Shown here: one piece after another, positions 10,724 through 21,058 of the stretch | How the letters are laid out: each line of letters starts with the position of its first letter | Numbering within the stretch: the first letter of the stretch is position 1 | DNA from: Ctenosaura bakeri | Lineage: Eukaryota; Chordata; Lepidosauria; Squamata; Iguanidae | Length of the DNA stretch: 64,000 nt | Direction: 5' to 3' | NCBI GenBank assembly: GCA_948474755.1 | Contig: CAOLHI010001444.1 | Location: 310,001 to 374,000 of the forward strand | Made by a program: the position numbers and the translations under genes | The notes under the pieces: model-generated | Databases searched by the model: none | Seen by the model: only the letters and a program-made list of their open reading frames with translations | Told to the model about the DNA's origin: nothing

Positions 10724-10901
10724 GGCCATTTCCACACTAGGGTGTTATAGCACTATGATTCCACTTTCAACATCCTGTGGAATCCTGGGGTTTGCAGTTT
10801 TGGGAGGGGCCAGCTGGCCCCTCCCTAAACTGCAAACCCCAGGATTCCATAGGATGTTGAAAGCGGAATCATAGCGCTATAACAGGCTAGTGCGGAAATG
10901 G
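10724..10901. mobile_element. Family A near-perfect palindrome, copy A9
   Basis: About 178 bp. The two arms are almost exact reverse complements around GGGAGGGGCCAGCTGGCCCCTCCC at 10803-10826, so a single strand could fold into a hairpin of roughly 85 bp. The right tip lacks the final CC. Confidence 0.9.
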
Positions 10902-12111
10902 ATTTCTGACTGTGCTGTGTTCAGGTTGAAAGTATGAAGCTTCTGGTTCGTGGAAGGAAAATTAAAGGAGCAATTTTTTCTCCTACACAGGTAAATCAGG
11001 AGAAGTTCTAAACTGTCCTCCTAACCAGTTCCATGTCACAAACTGCTTTGTTCTGAAGCTCCCTGTATTTGCCACAAAGTCTGGGAGGGAAGGCTGCTAC
11101 TTAAAAAAGTATATATGCCTAAACCCAGTTGCTAGTCCCAAATAGACCTACTGATTCAACTGAATGGATGTAAGTTTTGCCAGTGATTCATGGGCCTACT
11201 CTAGTTGGGAATAACAACACGATGGAGGTCACAGCTGTCAAATATGCAACCTCCCATTCACATTCCTTGGTGCCTTCTGTTGCTCACAGAACTAGTTCTA
11301 TAACTTGATCCTGCCCAGTGACTACCATGGTCTTAGCACAACCTCAGCCGTTTTGGTTGAGTTAGCCGATCAAATTAGAATGGAATAAGATGTCCATCTG
11401 TGTGGTGAATGGCAGGACTGCAAAGAAAACCAAGATTCCCACCAGTTCCTTAAGTCCCAATTATTCCCAGATTACCTTTTGAAATCTGAAGATCTCAGCT
11501 GAATAAACCAGTGGGCTGAATTACTGACAGCCGGGTGAATCTCTAAGGAGAGCAGAGAGGGAGCTGAGCCCTCTGGGTTAAAGGTGTCAGTCCCCCTTGC
11601 TGACCTCTGGGGGCAAGGGATGCTGTGTTATTGACTGACGGCAGATAAACAGTCGCACCGTTTTCTGTCTCCTTTGGCACAGCCAGGCAGGCAAACAAGA
11701 GAGGGCAAGAGCCTCCCAAAGTTAAAGAATAACTGTTTGTAGGGGATGGGAGACCCTGGGGGCTTCATCTCTGCCTTGGGGACTTCAGATCAAGCATGAG
11801 GTAAACAGCACCAGAAAAGAGAAGAGGCAAAAGTCACCTCCGTGGTTACCAAAGGGGTTTTGCTCTCTAACAACAAAAGCTTCTGTCCCCCCTCCTCAGA
11901 CCCTATTAAGCAGCTTGCCTTATTTTTCTCACTAGATATGGCAGCAGACTAAAGGATCTCCCCTCCCGTTGGGAAGGACAGAGAGTTATTAAGAATAAAA
12001 AGGCTCAAATGTCTTCCTGAAAGGGTGGCAGCCATGTGTCCTACTCTCTTTGACAGGATCTCATGGAAGAATTCTCTGTCTCAAGGTGCCCTCTGTTTGA
12101 AGAGTGTCCAG
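10902..12111. other. Unique spacer of about 1.2 kb
   Basis: No repeat family or gene recognised. The part near 11500-11900 is free of repeats and has no domain-bearing frame. Confidence 0.5.
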
Positions 12112-12114
12112 TGA

Positions 12115-12519
12115 GACCCTTTTTGCATGGCATTTTCCATGCAAAAGGGCCCCTGGAGCATTGCGCGATTGTGAGGAGCGATCCGCACAACACACTCACA
12201 ATCACGCGATGCTCCAGGGGCCGGCAGCCGCCAATCGTGCATCTTTTCATTTTCGGCTAGAAGCCAAAAATGGTGAGCAATCGCGCATTGCTCCTGGGCC
12301 CCGCACGCATTTACCTGGTGTGCAGAGCCTCTGGAGCCACGCTGGTCATGCTTCCTGCCCCCGCGCAGCCTGGGAAAGTCCCAGGCTGCGCTGCGGAAGG
12401 AAGAGGCGGGGCACTCGCGTGAGCAGGCAGCTCGTGTGGAGCCAAAAGACCCCGGACGCGAGAGCCCTGCGCAATCCCTGCACCCCAGCGCCGGAAGATG
12501 GTAAGGTGCGGAAAGGGCC
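12115..12519 (+). mobile_element. Family B element, copy B2
   Basis: A 405-bp CpG-rich element ending GTGCGGAAAGGGCC, flanked by TGA at 12112-12114 and 12520-12522. The subterminal TTTTGCATGGCATTTTCC ATGCAAAA forms a small hairpin. The larger internal inverted repeat GGAGCATTGCGCGATTGTGA / CTCACAATCACGCGATGCTC at about 12153-12212 is well preserved. A 150-residue open frame across it has no domain and is a by-product of base composition. Confidence 0.85.
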
Positions 12520-12648
12520 TGAGTCTGGTTTAAAGAGAAAGGCCCATCAATGGTAAAACCAGGACCGCTGGGTGTATAGCATTTAGAACCTGAGCAGCAG
12601 ACTGAGCAAGCAGGTACATAAGACAGTTTCTCAGTGTCCTCCTCCCAT

Positions 12649-12872
12649 TGTTGTTGTTGTTATGTGCCTTCAGGTTGACTCTGACTTTTGGAGACCCTGT
12701 CCTAGGGTTTTCTGTACAGGACGTATTCAGAGAAGCTTTGCCATTGCCTTTCTCTTAGGCTGAAATAATAGGACTTGCCCAAGATCACCCTCTGGGTTTC
12801 CATGGCTTCAAAGGAAATTGGAACCCTTGTTTCCCATGGTTTTAGTCCAACACTCAAACAATATACCACACT
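12649..12872 (-). mobile_element. Sauria-type SINE S6
   Basis: Minus-strand copy from GTTGTTGTTGTTATGTGCC through GAAGCTTTGCCATTGCC and GGTTTCCATGGC to CAACACTCAAACAATATACC. Family A copy A10 begins at its head end. Confidence 0.8.
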
Positions 12873-12874
12873 GG

Positions 12875-13040
12875 GGCCATTTCCTCACTAGACTGTTATA
12901 GCACTATGATTTCACTTTCAACATCCTATGGAATCCTGGAGTTTGCAGTTTAGGGAGGGGCCGAAACTGCAAACCCCAGGATTCCATAGGATGTTGAAAG
13001 TGGAATCATAGCGCTATAACAGTCTAGTGCAGAAATGGCC
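12875..13040. mobile_element. Family A copy A10 with 3-bp target duplication
   Basis: Intact tips, shortened palindromic centre, and flanking TGG at 12872-12874 and 13041-13043. Confidence 0.9.
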
Positions 13041-13095
13041 TGGGTCTCCTACATTTCCACTCATATCTGATAGTGGTTATTTCCATTGAAATAAA

Positions 13096-13270
13096 TTGTT
13101 GCTCCATGCTTTCAAGTTTTTTCTGACTTATGGATACCATGAGGTGAATACTCGGGGGCCGAGAGTGTGTGATGTACCCAAGTTCACCCAATGGGTTTCC
13201 ATGGCTGAGCGGTGAATTGAACCCTGGTCTCCAGACCAGGTCCAACACTGAAACCCATGCTGGCTCTCAA
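13096..13270 (-). mobile_element. Sauria-type SINE S7
   Basis: Minus-strand copy: TTTTTTCTGACTTATGGATA, GGGTTTCCATGGCTGAGCGG, GAACCCTGGTCTCCAGACCA, ending CATGCTGGCTCTC. The tail is partly lost. Confidence 0.8.
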
Positions 13271-13337
13271 AATAAATTAGCATGTGCAAAGTATATGCAG
13301 ACCTTGTTCTCTCTTTTGTCATCCTTTTGCTGATGCC

Positions 13338-13402
13338 TGCCTTCCTTCCTTCCTTCCTTCCTTCCTTCCTTCCTTCCTTCCTTCCTTCCTTCCTTCCCTC
13401 CT
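13338..13402. repeat. (CCTT)n microsatellite
   Basis: About 60 bp of CTTC/CCTT repeats, nearly uninterrupted. Confidence 0.98.
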
Positions 13403-13478
13403 ATCAACGTGTAAGTATCCACCATATTTCTTGACTTCCTTTCCTAAAGATTTCTCACGCTATTTCCCAAAGATTTGA

Positions 13479-13569
13479 GGCCACCCCTCCCTAAACTGCA
13501 AACCCCAGGACTCTATAGGATGTTGAAAGTGGAATAATAGCGCTATAATAGTCTAGTGCAGAAATGGCC
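13479..13569. mobile_element. Family A right-half fragment, copy A11
   Basis: GGCCACCCCTCCCTAAACTG then the right arm to GTGCAGAAATGGCC. The left arm is deleted apart from perhaps the first four bases. Confidence 0.8.
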
Positions 13570-13859
13570 ACAGTTTCTATGGCAGGGTCCATATCACCTC
13601 CAACCAGGCCACCAAAAAATTGTGATCTACCAGGATACAAGCACTTTAGCTGCCACCTATCAGGCTTGCCTTTTGCAATTCCATAAAAAAGAGCAAAAAT
13701 AAGTTTATCAAAGCCTATAAGAGTCAACCTTAGGTACAAGCACTGACAATCGTTGTGGATCGGATTGGTCAAGGCAGTTAAATTATATATAAAACCAGGG
13801 GGAAATGCTTAAACACTCACCCACCCCAAATTGTTAAATAGTTGGTTTCATTGTGAGCA

Positions 13860-14430
13860 TAACAGGACAAGAAAGAGGCCAAAATCAAAGCATTCCGTGG
13901 TCATTTTTCTATCAAAAAGTGACGTTGGGTGAATAACTTATTTACATGCCAATGTGTGGTGCTGAACAGAGTTGGGGATAGGAGGGAGGGAGAACCCATA
14001 CAGGCTTTCTCTTTTTCACAATCAATAATTGCCAAAGTTCCTGGGAGCCACCCTACTAAGAAGACGTTAACGAGGTGCTCCCTTGCACGAGGGAAGACAG
14101 CGAATGGGCTTTTAATTGGCGATAGATTATATTTATCAAACTGACAGCAAAGAGGGGTCGAACAAGCGACACTCCTCTTTGGTTGCTGTGTGGGTGGGGT
14201 GGAGAGTAAAAGCTTAAAGGGCGGAGAGGAGGGAGGTGGTGATGGAGGGAAGCAAGATCCTTCCCATAATCTCATATCATTCTGAATTATTCATTAGAGT
14301 CCTTAAAGAGGGTGGATAAATCAAGAATGAAACAAAAGACTCTGAGATGCTATTGTGCTATCACTTGAGGCCAACGTAAATCCAAGGCAAAAGAAGATGG
14401 AAGAGGGCCGCTAAGAACGAGAAGCAGTGG
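13860..14430. promoter_or_regulatory. Candidate conserved regulatory block 2
   Basis: Repeat-free sequence with CACAATCAATAATTGCC (14018-14034), GCTTTTAATTGGCGATAGAT (14108-14127) and TATCAAACTGACAGC (14134-14148). These are homeodomain and MEIS/TGIF-like cores set close together. Enhancer identity is inference. Confidence 0.3.
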
Positions 14431-14450
14431 GGGGTGGGTGGGTGGGTGGA
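14429..14450. repeat. (GGGT)n short repeat
   Basis: GGGGGGTGGGTGGGTGGGTG, a G-rich run that could form a quadruplex. Confidence 0.8.
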
Positions 14451-14876
14451 CAGCCTTTGGAGGGTCATTTGGTAATATGGAGTGGTAGAGTTATTAAGAA
14501 GTGTTTAAGAGATGGAACTTGACATTTTTTGTTAAACCTCGGCCCACCTCAATGGTCATGAAGTGTGTTAATCATATCCACCTGAAACCCAAAAAAGGCT
14601 GGTTTGTTACATATCCACCATCTGGGCCTACTTTGGGCTTGGAAAACCAAGTTCAAACACTCACACAGTCACAAATCTCACTGAGGAAGTCTTGGGCAAT
14701 TTATTAAGATTCAGTCTGAACTATTCCACAGAGCTAGTGTAAGGTTAAAATGGGATAACCATCTTGTATGTGGAGCTTTTTGGAGGACTTAGAATTTTTA
14801 AAAGACTAAAGTACTTGAGAGAACACCACCAAATTTTGAATACAGAAATAAAGACAGCTATATGTTTGTAGTGGGA

Positions 14877-15101
14877 TCCAGCGTGGTTTGGGAGTTGGAC
14901 TACAGCTTTGGAGATGAGGGTTTGAATCCCCACTCAGCCATGGAAATCCACTGGGTGACCTTGTGCAAATCACACTCTCTCAGCTTCAGAGAAAGGCAAA
15001 GGCAAACACTTTCTGCAGGAATCTCACAAAAAAACCAAAACTGTGATAAATTCACCTTAGGGTCACCATGAAGCAGAAATGGCTCAAAGGCACACAAGAA
15101 C
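14877..15101 (+). mobile_element. Sauria-type SINE S8, near full length
   Basis: Head AGCGTGGTTTGGGAGTTGGA, B-box-like GGTTTGAATCCCC, body CCATGGAAATCCACTGGGTG, GGCAAAGGCAAACACTTTCT, and Bov-B-like tail CACCTTAGGGTCACCATGAA to CAAAGGCACACAAGAAC. Confidence 0.9.
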
Positions 15102-15544
15102 GTACAGAAAATGGAGCAAATAAGAAAATGGAGCAAATAAAAAAAAAATACCAGAAAACAGGGACTGTCAGTAGTAGATGAGGACAGATCCAGTATATGT
15201 CTCCCTGTTTTTGGTACAAGATTCCAACCATGCAGTGAACACATCCAGATGTGTTGGTCTATGGACCAGTGGCAGTCTTTGAGCCATTGACTGCTGGCCC
15301 ATTGCAAGAAATAAAGAAACAGGCATAGCCAATTGGCACAAATAAGGTGCTGGTCCTTGGCACAGTGGGGGGGAAAGCCTACTGGCCCTCCACATCAGTT
15401 GGTTTAAGAAGCACTGCAGCAAACTATCATGCATGCAAGAGGACGAAGGTACAATATCCAGGTGTACAGTAATGAGCAAGATGTCTGAGGTCATGTCTTT
15501 GGGATTCCAGTTGGACTAAATCCAATTGTGAGTCCCAAGGAAAC
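15102..15544. other. Unique spacer
   Basis: About 440 bp. A direct repeat AAATGGAGCAAATAA occurs at about 15110 and 15126. No gene. Confidence 0.5.
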
Positions 15545-15547
15545 TGA

Positions 15548-15961
15548 GGCCATTTTCACATGGCATTTTCCATGCAAAAGAGGGCATCGCGCAATTGTAA
15601 GAAGTGATCTGCACGATGCACTCACAATCATGCGACGCTCCAGGGGCCAGCAGGCACCGATCACGCACCTTTTCATTTTCAGCTAGAAGCCAAAAATGGT
15701 GTGCAATCGCGCATTGCTCCCGGGCCCTGCGCACACTTACCTGGTGTGCGAAGCCTCTGGAGACGCACTGGTTGTGCTTCCTGCCCCAGCGCAGCCTGGG
15801 AAACTCCCAGGTTATGCTGCGGAAGGAAGAGGTGGGGCTCTTGCATGAGCAGGCAGCTCGCGCGGAGCCGAAGGACCTCAGACGCAAGAGTCTTTCACCG
15901 GAGGCTGTTCACGCCATCCCCGCACCCCAGCACCAGAAGACAGTAAGGTGCGGAAAGGGCC
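15548..15961 (+). mobile_element. Family B element, copy B3
   Basis: A 414-bp element. Left end GGCCATTTTCACATGGCATT, right end GTGCGGAAAGGGCC, flanked by TGA at 15545-15547 and 15962-15964. The left tip here reads GGCCATTT, which makes the link to the family A tip explicit. Its body aligns along its length with B1 and B2. Confidence 0.85.
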
Positions 15962-16070
15962 TGAAACTCATTGAATCAATGGGAAATTGGTACTTCACTA
16001 CTTACATAGGTTTCATTGTTTCAGTGGATTTATTCTAGTTGGGACTGACAACTGAACTTAGGTGTCTGAG

Positions 16071-16261
16071 AGCCAGGGTTGTGTAGTGCTTTCAGCATGG
16101 GACTACAAGCCTGGAGACCAGGATTCAATTCCTCGCTCAGCCACGGAAACCCACTGGGTGACCTTGGGTGTGTCACACACTCTCAGCCCCAGAAAACCCT
16201 GTGATAGGTTCACCTTAGGGTCACCTTAAGTCAGAAATACTTGAAGTCACACAACAACTGC
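16071..16261 (+). mobile_element. Sauria-type SINE S9
   Basis: Head GGGTTGTGTAGTGCTTTCAG, GATTCAATTCCTCGCTCAGC, CACGGAAACCCACTGGGTGA, tail CACCTTAGGGTCACCTTAAG to CACACAACAACTG. The middle GGCAAAGGCAAACC block is deleted. Confidence 0.88.
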
Positions 16262-17540
16262 TACAGAGGTTCTTTCTATCTTCTTTCCAGAACCAGGAGT
16301 GCAATGCTCCTCAGCACACCATTTGTTAGGGAGGCATATCTCTTCAATTTATGGAATCGGCTTTGACATCTCTGTTATGGAGGAAAATCTGTCTGTTTGT
16401 TGGAGAGTGTGTGTACAGATATTCAGCTTTCATTCGTTGTAAACAGGTTGCACAGGGCTATATCTTATTTCAAAACCCAACAAAGAAACCTCCCTGAGCA
16501 ACTATGGGACACATATTAATGTGCAGCATGCACCATGGGAGGTAAAAAAAAAAGTTCCTCCAACTCAGTTTCCAATCAGTTTAAAAACTATTGTCTGTGC
16601 CCAGCTTTTAGGTCTGGTTTCTTTTCTTTTTCTTCTGCTGCTTTCCCCTGTCTGAGCTGAGAAAATAAAAGAGGTAGGGGGTGTGGGAGAATAATCTAAT
16701 GAAATATTTAAGATTTTGGTGTGCAAGAGAGTCTCAAGAAGACATTGTCTGCTCCTTTCTTTTGTAAGAAAGATGGGAGAGGAGGTTATAAGCAGGTTGC
16801 CAGGGTCCTTCCATATTGATGGGAACGGAGTTGGCATTGGCTACAGCTGTGGTATCTTGATTCCCAGCTGAGACACCAGCCTTGAAGCCTTTGTCCGGCT
16901 TTGTGAAGAGGACACAGAGGGTCCAAATTTACACAAACTTGATTGCAATTGCCACTAGGCTTTTCTGCTTTGTCTCCTGCTCTCCCTCAACAGAGACGGG
17001 GAGAGGAGAGAGAGAAAAAGAGACAGAGAGCCCACAGGGTAGGGGGAGAGGGAAAGGGGTGACAATAAATGATGAATTCCATCACTGCTGAGCCACATAA
17101 TAAACTGAAACACAGGAGAAACCCCAGCTTTTTCCTTTCCTTCTGTTAAAGAAATCTCCCACTGGTTGCCTTCTTGGAACCTGCTTTTTTCCCACTAACT
17201 GCTGCCTGATTTATAGTCACTCTCTTGGAGGGAGCATATGTGGTTGAGACCGTTTAGCATTGGTTGACATTTCGCTTAAGCAACTGTGAAAGGGCAAATC
17301 TTGAAACAGAGCTGCAGGAGAATTACACTCAGGTCACTGTAGTTTCCCCCTCCTTTTCTTGTGGCCATCAGTCCCCGTTATACATGCATCCATACACACA
17401 CAACATTACACAAGACCTTGTCCTTGCACTCTCATTAATGAATCTACAATTAATTCCATTCCTTGGTTTTTACCTCAAAAGCAGCAATCTGCCTCACAGT
17501 GTTGCCTTCAGAATCTTTCTTTTTAACATGCTGTCTTCAG
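16262..17540. other. Unique spacer of about 1.3 kb
   Basis: Mixed unique sequence with a purine-rich patch at 16995-17060. No gene, RNA or known repeat. Confidence 0.5.
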
Positions 17541-17544
17541 AGAG

Positions 17545-17648
17545 CATACTCTCCAACATTTCATGGATGAAAACTAGGACATGTGTAGCTAGGCAACATC
17601 TGAGTGTGGTCAAGATGGCACAAGTTATTAATGATGAAAAACACACAG
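17545..17648 (+). repeat. Unclassified dispersed repeat E, copy E1
   Basis: CTCCAACATTTCATGGATGA, AACTAGGACATGTG, GGCAACATCTGAGTGTGGTC, AAGATGGCACAAGTTATTAA. The same order occurs at 55193 (+) and, inverted, at 51080 and 52750. No protein signature. It joins repeat F directly. Confidence 0.65.
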
Positions 17649-17651
17649 ATT

Positions 17652-17945
17652 TGGCCCTCTTGAGGTCCTAATCCAGCCATCTGGGCTTTCTTCGATGGGC
17701 ATGCCTCCTTCCCCATTCAACCACCATTTTGTAATTTGTCAGCTCTTATATGGTTTCCTCCATGTTCTAAAGGCTTAAAATACCTCTCTAAAGGCTAGCT
17801 GTTGGAGATTAAACTAAAATATCCTAGCATTTTTAGCCTATTTCCTTTGATCCTGCCCATCCCTGGAAATAAGGTCCCTAAGATCTGTTTTGGAACTAAA
17901 TTTATCCCTTGGGCTGAAAAATGTTCCTCACGTTTTCTCTAGACC
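17652..17945 (+). repeat. Unclassified dispersed repeat F, copy F1
   Basis: Shares with 33655-33950 the ordered blocks AATCCAGCC, GGTTTCCTCCATGTTCTAAA, AATACCTCTCTAAAGGCTAG, ATTTTTAGCCT and GATCCTGCCCA. No open frame. Confidence 0.55.
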
Positions 17946-18070
17946 AGGAGTGGGAATCATGTGGCTCTCCAGCTGTAGCTAGATGGGAGCTCTCAGCATT
18001 CCTCACTGTTGGTTATGCTAACCAAGGCTTGTAGTCCAGAAACACCTGTAGGGTTGTATAATTCCCACTC
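17946..18070. mobile_element. Family G inverted-repeat element, copy G1
   Basis: Arms AGGAGTGGGAATCATGTGGC and ATTCCCACTCCGGCTCC, centre GGGAGCTCTCAGCATTCCTC with GGCTTGTAGTCCAG. This is a common squamate palindromic layout (CTCCAG...CTCCCAGCAT...TTGTAGTCC). Diverged. Confidence 0.5.
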
Positions 18071-19187
18071 CGGCTCCATGATCAAGTAAAAGAGCGCCAG
18101 GCAAGTGCAGGCAATTACTTTTCCTTGCCTTTGTCTTTGCACATAAGCTTAGAGAACACAGGTGAACCTGATGGGCAACAGACATGGGGGCTTCAGACAC
18201 CAACAGTGGAGGTTTTGTTGGGCCATGAGCCTCAGTAAGGCTGACCCCTGATGGTTTAGATTCTCCGTATCTTCACAGCTACCTATGACAAAGTTGGCAA
18301 CATTTCTGAGCATCTTCAGGTACATAATTAGGATCCCGCTGAGTTTGTTTTGCTTACTAGATTTATGCCCTGTTTTATTTTAATAATTTATGGCCAGCCA
18401 TTCTTCTAAAAGAGGAGTTCAAGTATATTCCTTGAATCTTTGCCTGAATGCAGAAGGAAAAAGACTTGAACCATCTGACCTTTCCTGTGGGAAGGAGATA
18501 ACAGAATTTGAGAATTTTATCTACTCATCTAATCTTCAGTGTGTCCAAAGTGTCCTATATGAAGTCTCCAAGGAGGCTGAAACCTGAGCTCAGAAGACGA
18601 GGAGCAGGAGTGGAGGGAGCAGAGAAAGTGGAGGGAACCTCCTTCTGTTGCTGACAGCAGTACAGGTCAAAGGCCCCAAGCCTGACTTTTCAGAAAGCAA
18701 AACATCTTCCTGCACTTCCCGGGCCCTTTCCCCTAATTTATTTTCACTTTAATTTGATCATAAAATTGAAATTTAATTTGGCATAATTACAGTGGAAAGG
18801 ATAATGTTCAAGAAGCAAGTATAGACAGTTATGCATCAATACAGTGAACTGAGTTCTATGAATGCTGATTCACATCTAGTCAAGACAGCAGTGACCATAT
18901 ACAATAGGGAAAGTATCAGTGGACTTGAAAAAACCTCAAGGATTGCAGAAGTACAAAAAAATCTTTATGGAAAGATTGTAACATTGTGGGACAGAGGGGG
19001 GGAAAGCCCACACTTTGTGGTGGACCAGAATCTAGTGGCATTTTAGAGATGGCAGGAGGTCGTATAGTTCAACACACTGCACAACTCAGAAATCTTGAAA
19101 TTGCACTCCTTAGCAGACATTCAGCCTCTGGTTAATTTCTCTGGCAAAGGCAATCCAACCACTTTACAAGACAGCTTAGTCCAACTC
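18071..19187. other. Unique spacer of about 1.1 kb
   Basis: Contains an AT-rich patch at 18735-18800 with TTTAATTTGATCATAAAATT and GGCATAATTACAG (homeodomain-like cores). No gene. Confidence 0.5.
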
Positions 19188-19799
19188 AAAGATTTGCAGA
19201 GTTGGAACAGACCACAAGCACCATCTAGTCCAACACCCACCATGCAAGAATACACAACTAAAGCACCCTTGAAAGATGTCAATCCAACCTCTGTTTAAAG
19301 CCTGCCAAAGAAGGACGCTGTACTACTTTCTGAGGGCCTTTCCACCCTATACTGTTATAGTGCTATTATTCCACTTTCAACATCCTGTGGAATTCTGGGG
19401 TTTGTAGCTTACTGAGGCCAAAGAGCTCCCTGGCTGAAAATTCTGAATGCCCCTTCCTAAACAGCAAACCCCAGGATTCCATAGGAAGTTGAAAGAGGAA
19501 TAATAACACTATTACAGTGTAGTGCAGAAAGGCTCTGAGATAATCTGTTCTACTGTCAAACAGCACTTACAGTACAAATGTTCCTCCTGAATCTTAGGTG
19601 GAATCTCTTTTCTTGTAATTTGAGTCCATTGGTTCATATTTTGGTCTCTGGTACAATAGAAAACAAGTTTGCTCCTTCATCTACACAACATCCCTTCAAA
19701 TATGTGAAGCTTGCTATCATATCACCTCTCAGACTTCTCATCTCCAGACTAAATGTAATCAGCTCCTACAGTAATTCCTCATAAGACTTGTAAACAGTT
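19188..19799 (-). mobile_element. CR1 LINE 3' end K2, split by family A copy A12
   Basis: Minus-strand CR1: AGAGTTGGAACAGACCACAA and CACCATCTAGTCCAACACCC at the 3' side. After the insertion it continues with CTGTTCTACTGTCAAACAGC, TGAATCTTAGGTGGAATCTC and CATCCCTTCAAATATGTGAA. It is degenerate and 5'-truncated. Confidence 0.85.
19335..19533 (+). mobile_element. Family A copy A12 inside CR1 K2
   Basis: About 200 bp with tips GGCCTTTCCACCCTATACTG and GTGCAGAAAGGC. Flanking TTTCTGAG and TCTGAGATAATC show the target was TTTCTGAGATAATC, giving a duplication that includes TGA. Confidence 0.88.
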
Positions 19800-19884
19800 C
19801 TCACCATTGCGAAGTTTCTCCTGGTTTTTATCTGAAATGTGGTCCTTGGAATTCCCATCTGTTGGTTCCAGATCTTTCCTTCCA

Positions 19885-20085
19885 AACATCAGGGAACAAC
19901 TCTGCTCTAGCTTCTACATGACAGCCCTTCAGATATTTTAAGGTCCCTCTCAAGTCTCTCTATCATTCTCTGTTCTCCAGGCTAAAATATACCCCAGTCT
20001 TTCAACCATTGTCCATAATTCTTGAAGTCAACCCACCTCACCACCCTGGTCACTGTCTTCTGGATCCTTTGTATTTTCTTAGTTT
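19885..20085 (-). mobile_element. Second CR1-type fragment K3
   Basis: Minus-strand: CATGACAGCCCTTCAGATAT, AAGGTCCCTCTCAAGTCTCT, TTCTCCAGGCTAAA, CACCCTGGTCACTGTCTTCT. It covers the same ORF2 region as part of K2 but is a different, more diverged subfamily. Confidence 0.65.
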
Positions 20086-20961
20086 ACCGTAGATCAGCAA
20101 AGACTTCTTACTCAGAATAATTTAACAACAGACACTGAAAATGCAAGCAAAACCAAAATCTCTTTAACATGACCACCTTGTGCCAGTTACCTTTCAGCCT
20201 CATTCTGCCACATTTATAAAATATTCATATTATAAAATATGAATCTTGGTTTCCTTTGGTCTCTGGCTGCACAGAACTTTGTGCAACTCTGTTGTCCATT
20301 TTTAAAATTTTGCATTAGAATTGTTGATCTGTAACTGCTCAGAAGTAGATTTCTATGGGTGACTTGAGGATATTCCAGCATTTAGCTCATGGAATGCAAT
20401 AGAAAATTCAGCACTCTCTACCCTTTGGGCCATCATTTTGAACATTTCTATATTTTGTGTCACCATACTTATGCTTCTGAATCCATTCTTTTGCTTCTGG
20501 CTTTGGTTGATGGACCTCGAGGTTGCAGCTTGTTATTGTTGTTGTCGCTGCTTTAAAATGAGATTTCATAAACCTAAAATCTGTCCACAGCCCAGGAATG
20601 GCTGTTGACCCTCATGTCAGAGAAGCAGTGACTCCATTCCAGATTATAGCTGAACTCTAGAATTTAACTAAAGATTAGAAGAGCTATCCAATGTGCTGAA
20701 CTTATTGGAGGGTTAGGGTTCAACACCCTGGGCAACTCTTTAAAAGTTTGAGCTAGAATCCAGTTACGCTCACCACCTCATTGACATGGAAACTACTTGC
20801 TGCTGCTACCCAAAGAGACATCTGGAGGGCTGGGAGTGGCAGAGCTGAAGAAATAAAAAGCAAATGGGCTTTGTTGTTAGCCTTCACAGTTCTTTGGTTT
20901 TGCAGCTTCTTCTTCTACACTTTGCCATCAGTTGCTGCCTGTTCATTTACCTCAGTTTCCC
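20086..20961. other. Unique spacer
   Basis: About 880 bp with no recognised feature. Confidence 0.5.
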
Positions 20962-21058
20962 CCAATCTGGCACCCTGCAGATATATTGGAATACAACTCC
21001 CATCATGCTGGTGGGGAGTTGCAGTCCAGCACATCAGGAGGGTTCTGGGTTGGAGAAG
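20962..21058. mobile_element. Family G inverted-repeat element, copy G2
   Basis: CCAATCTGGCACCCTGCAGA, GGAATACAACTCCCATCATG, GGAGTTGCAGTCCAGCACAT, GGGTTGGAGAAGACC. The arms are complementary, about 97 bp in total. Confidence 0.7.

Noticed and set aside
12104..12556. A 150-codon frame
   Set aside because: It covers family B copy B2. The matching region of B3 gives unrelated breaks, as expected for a non-coding element.
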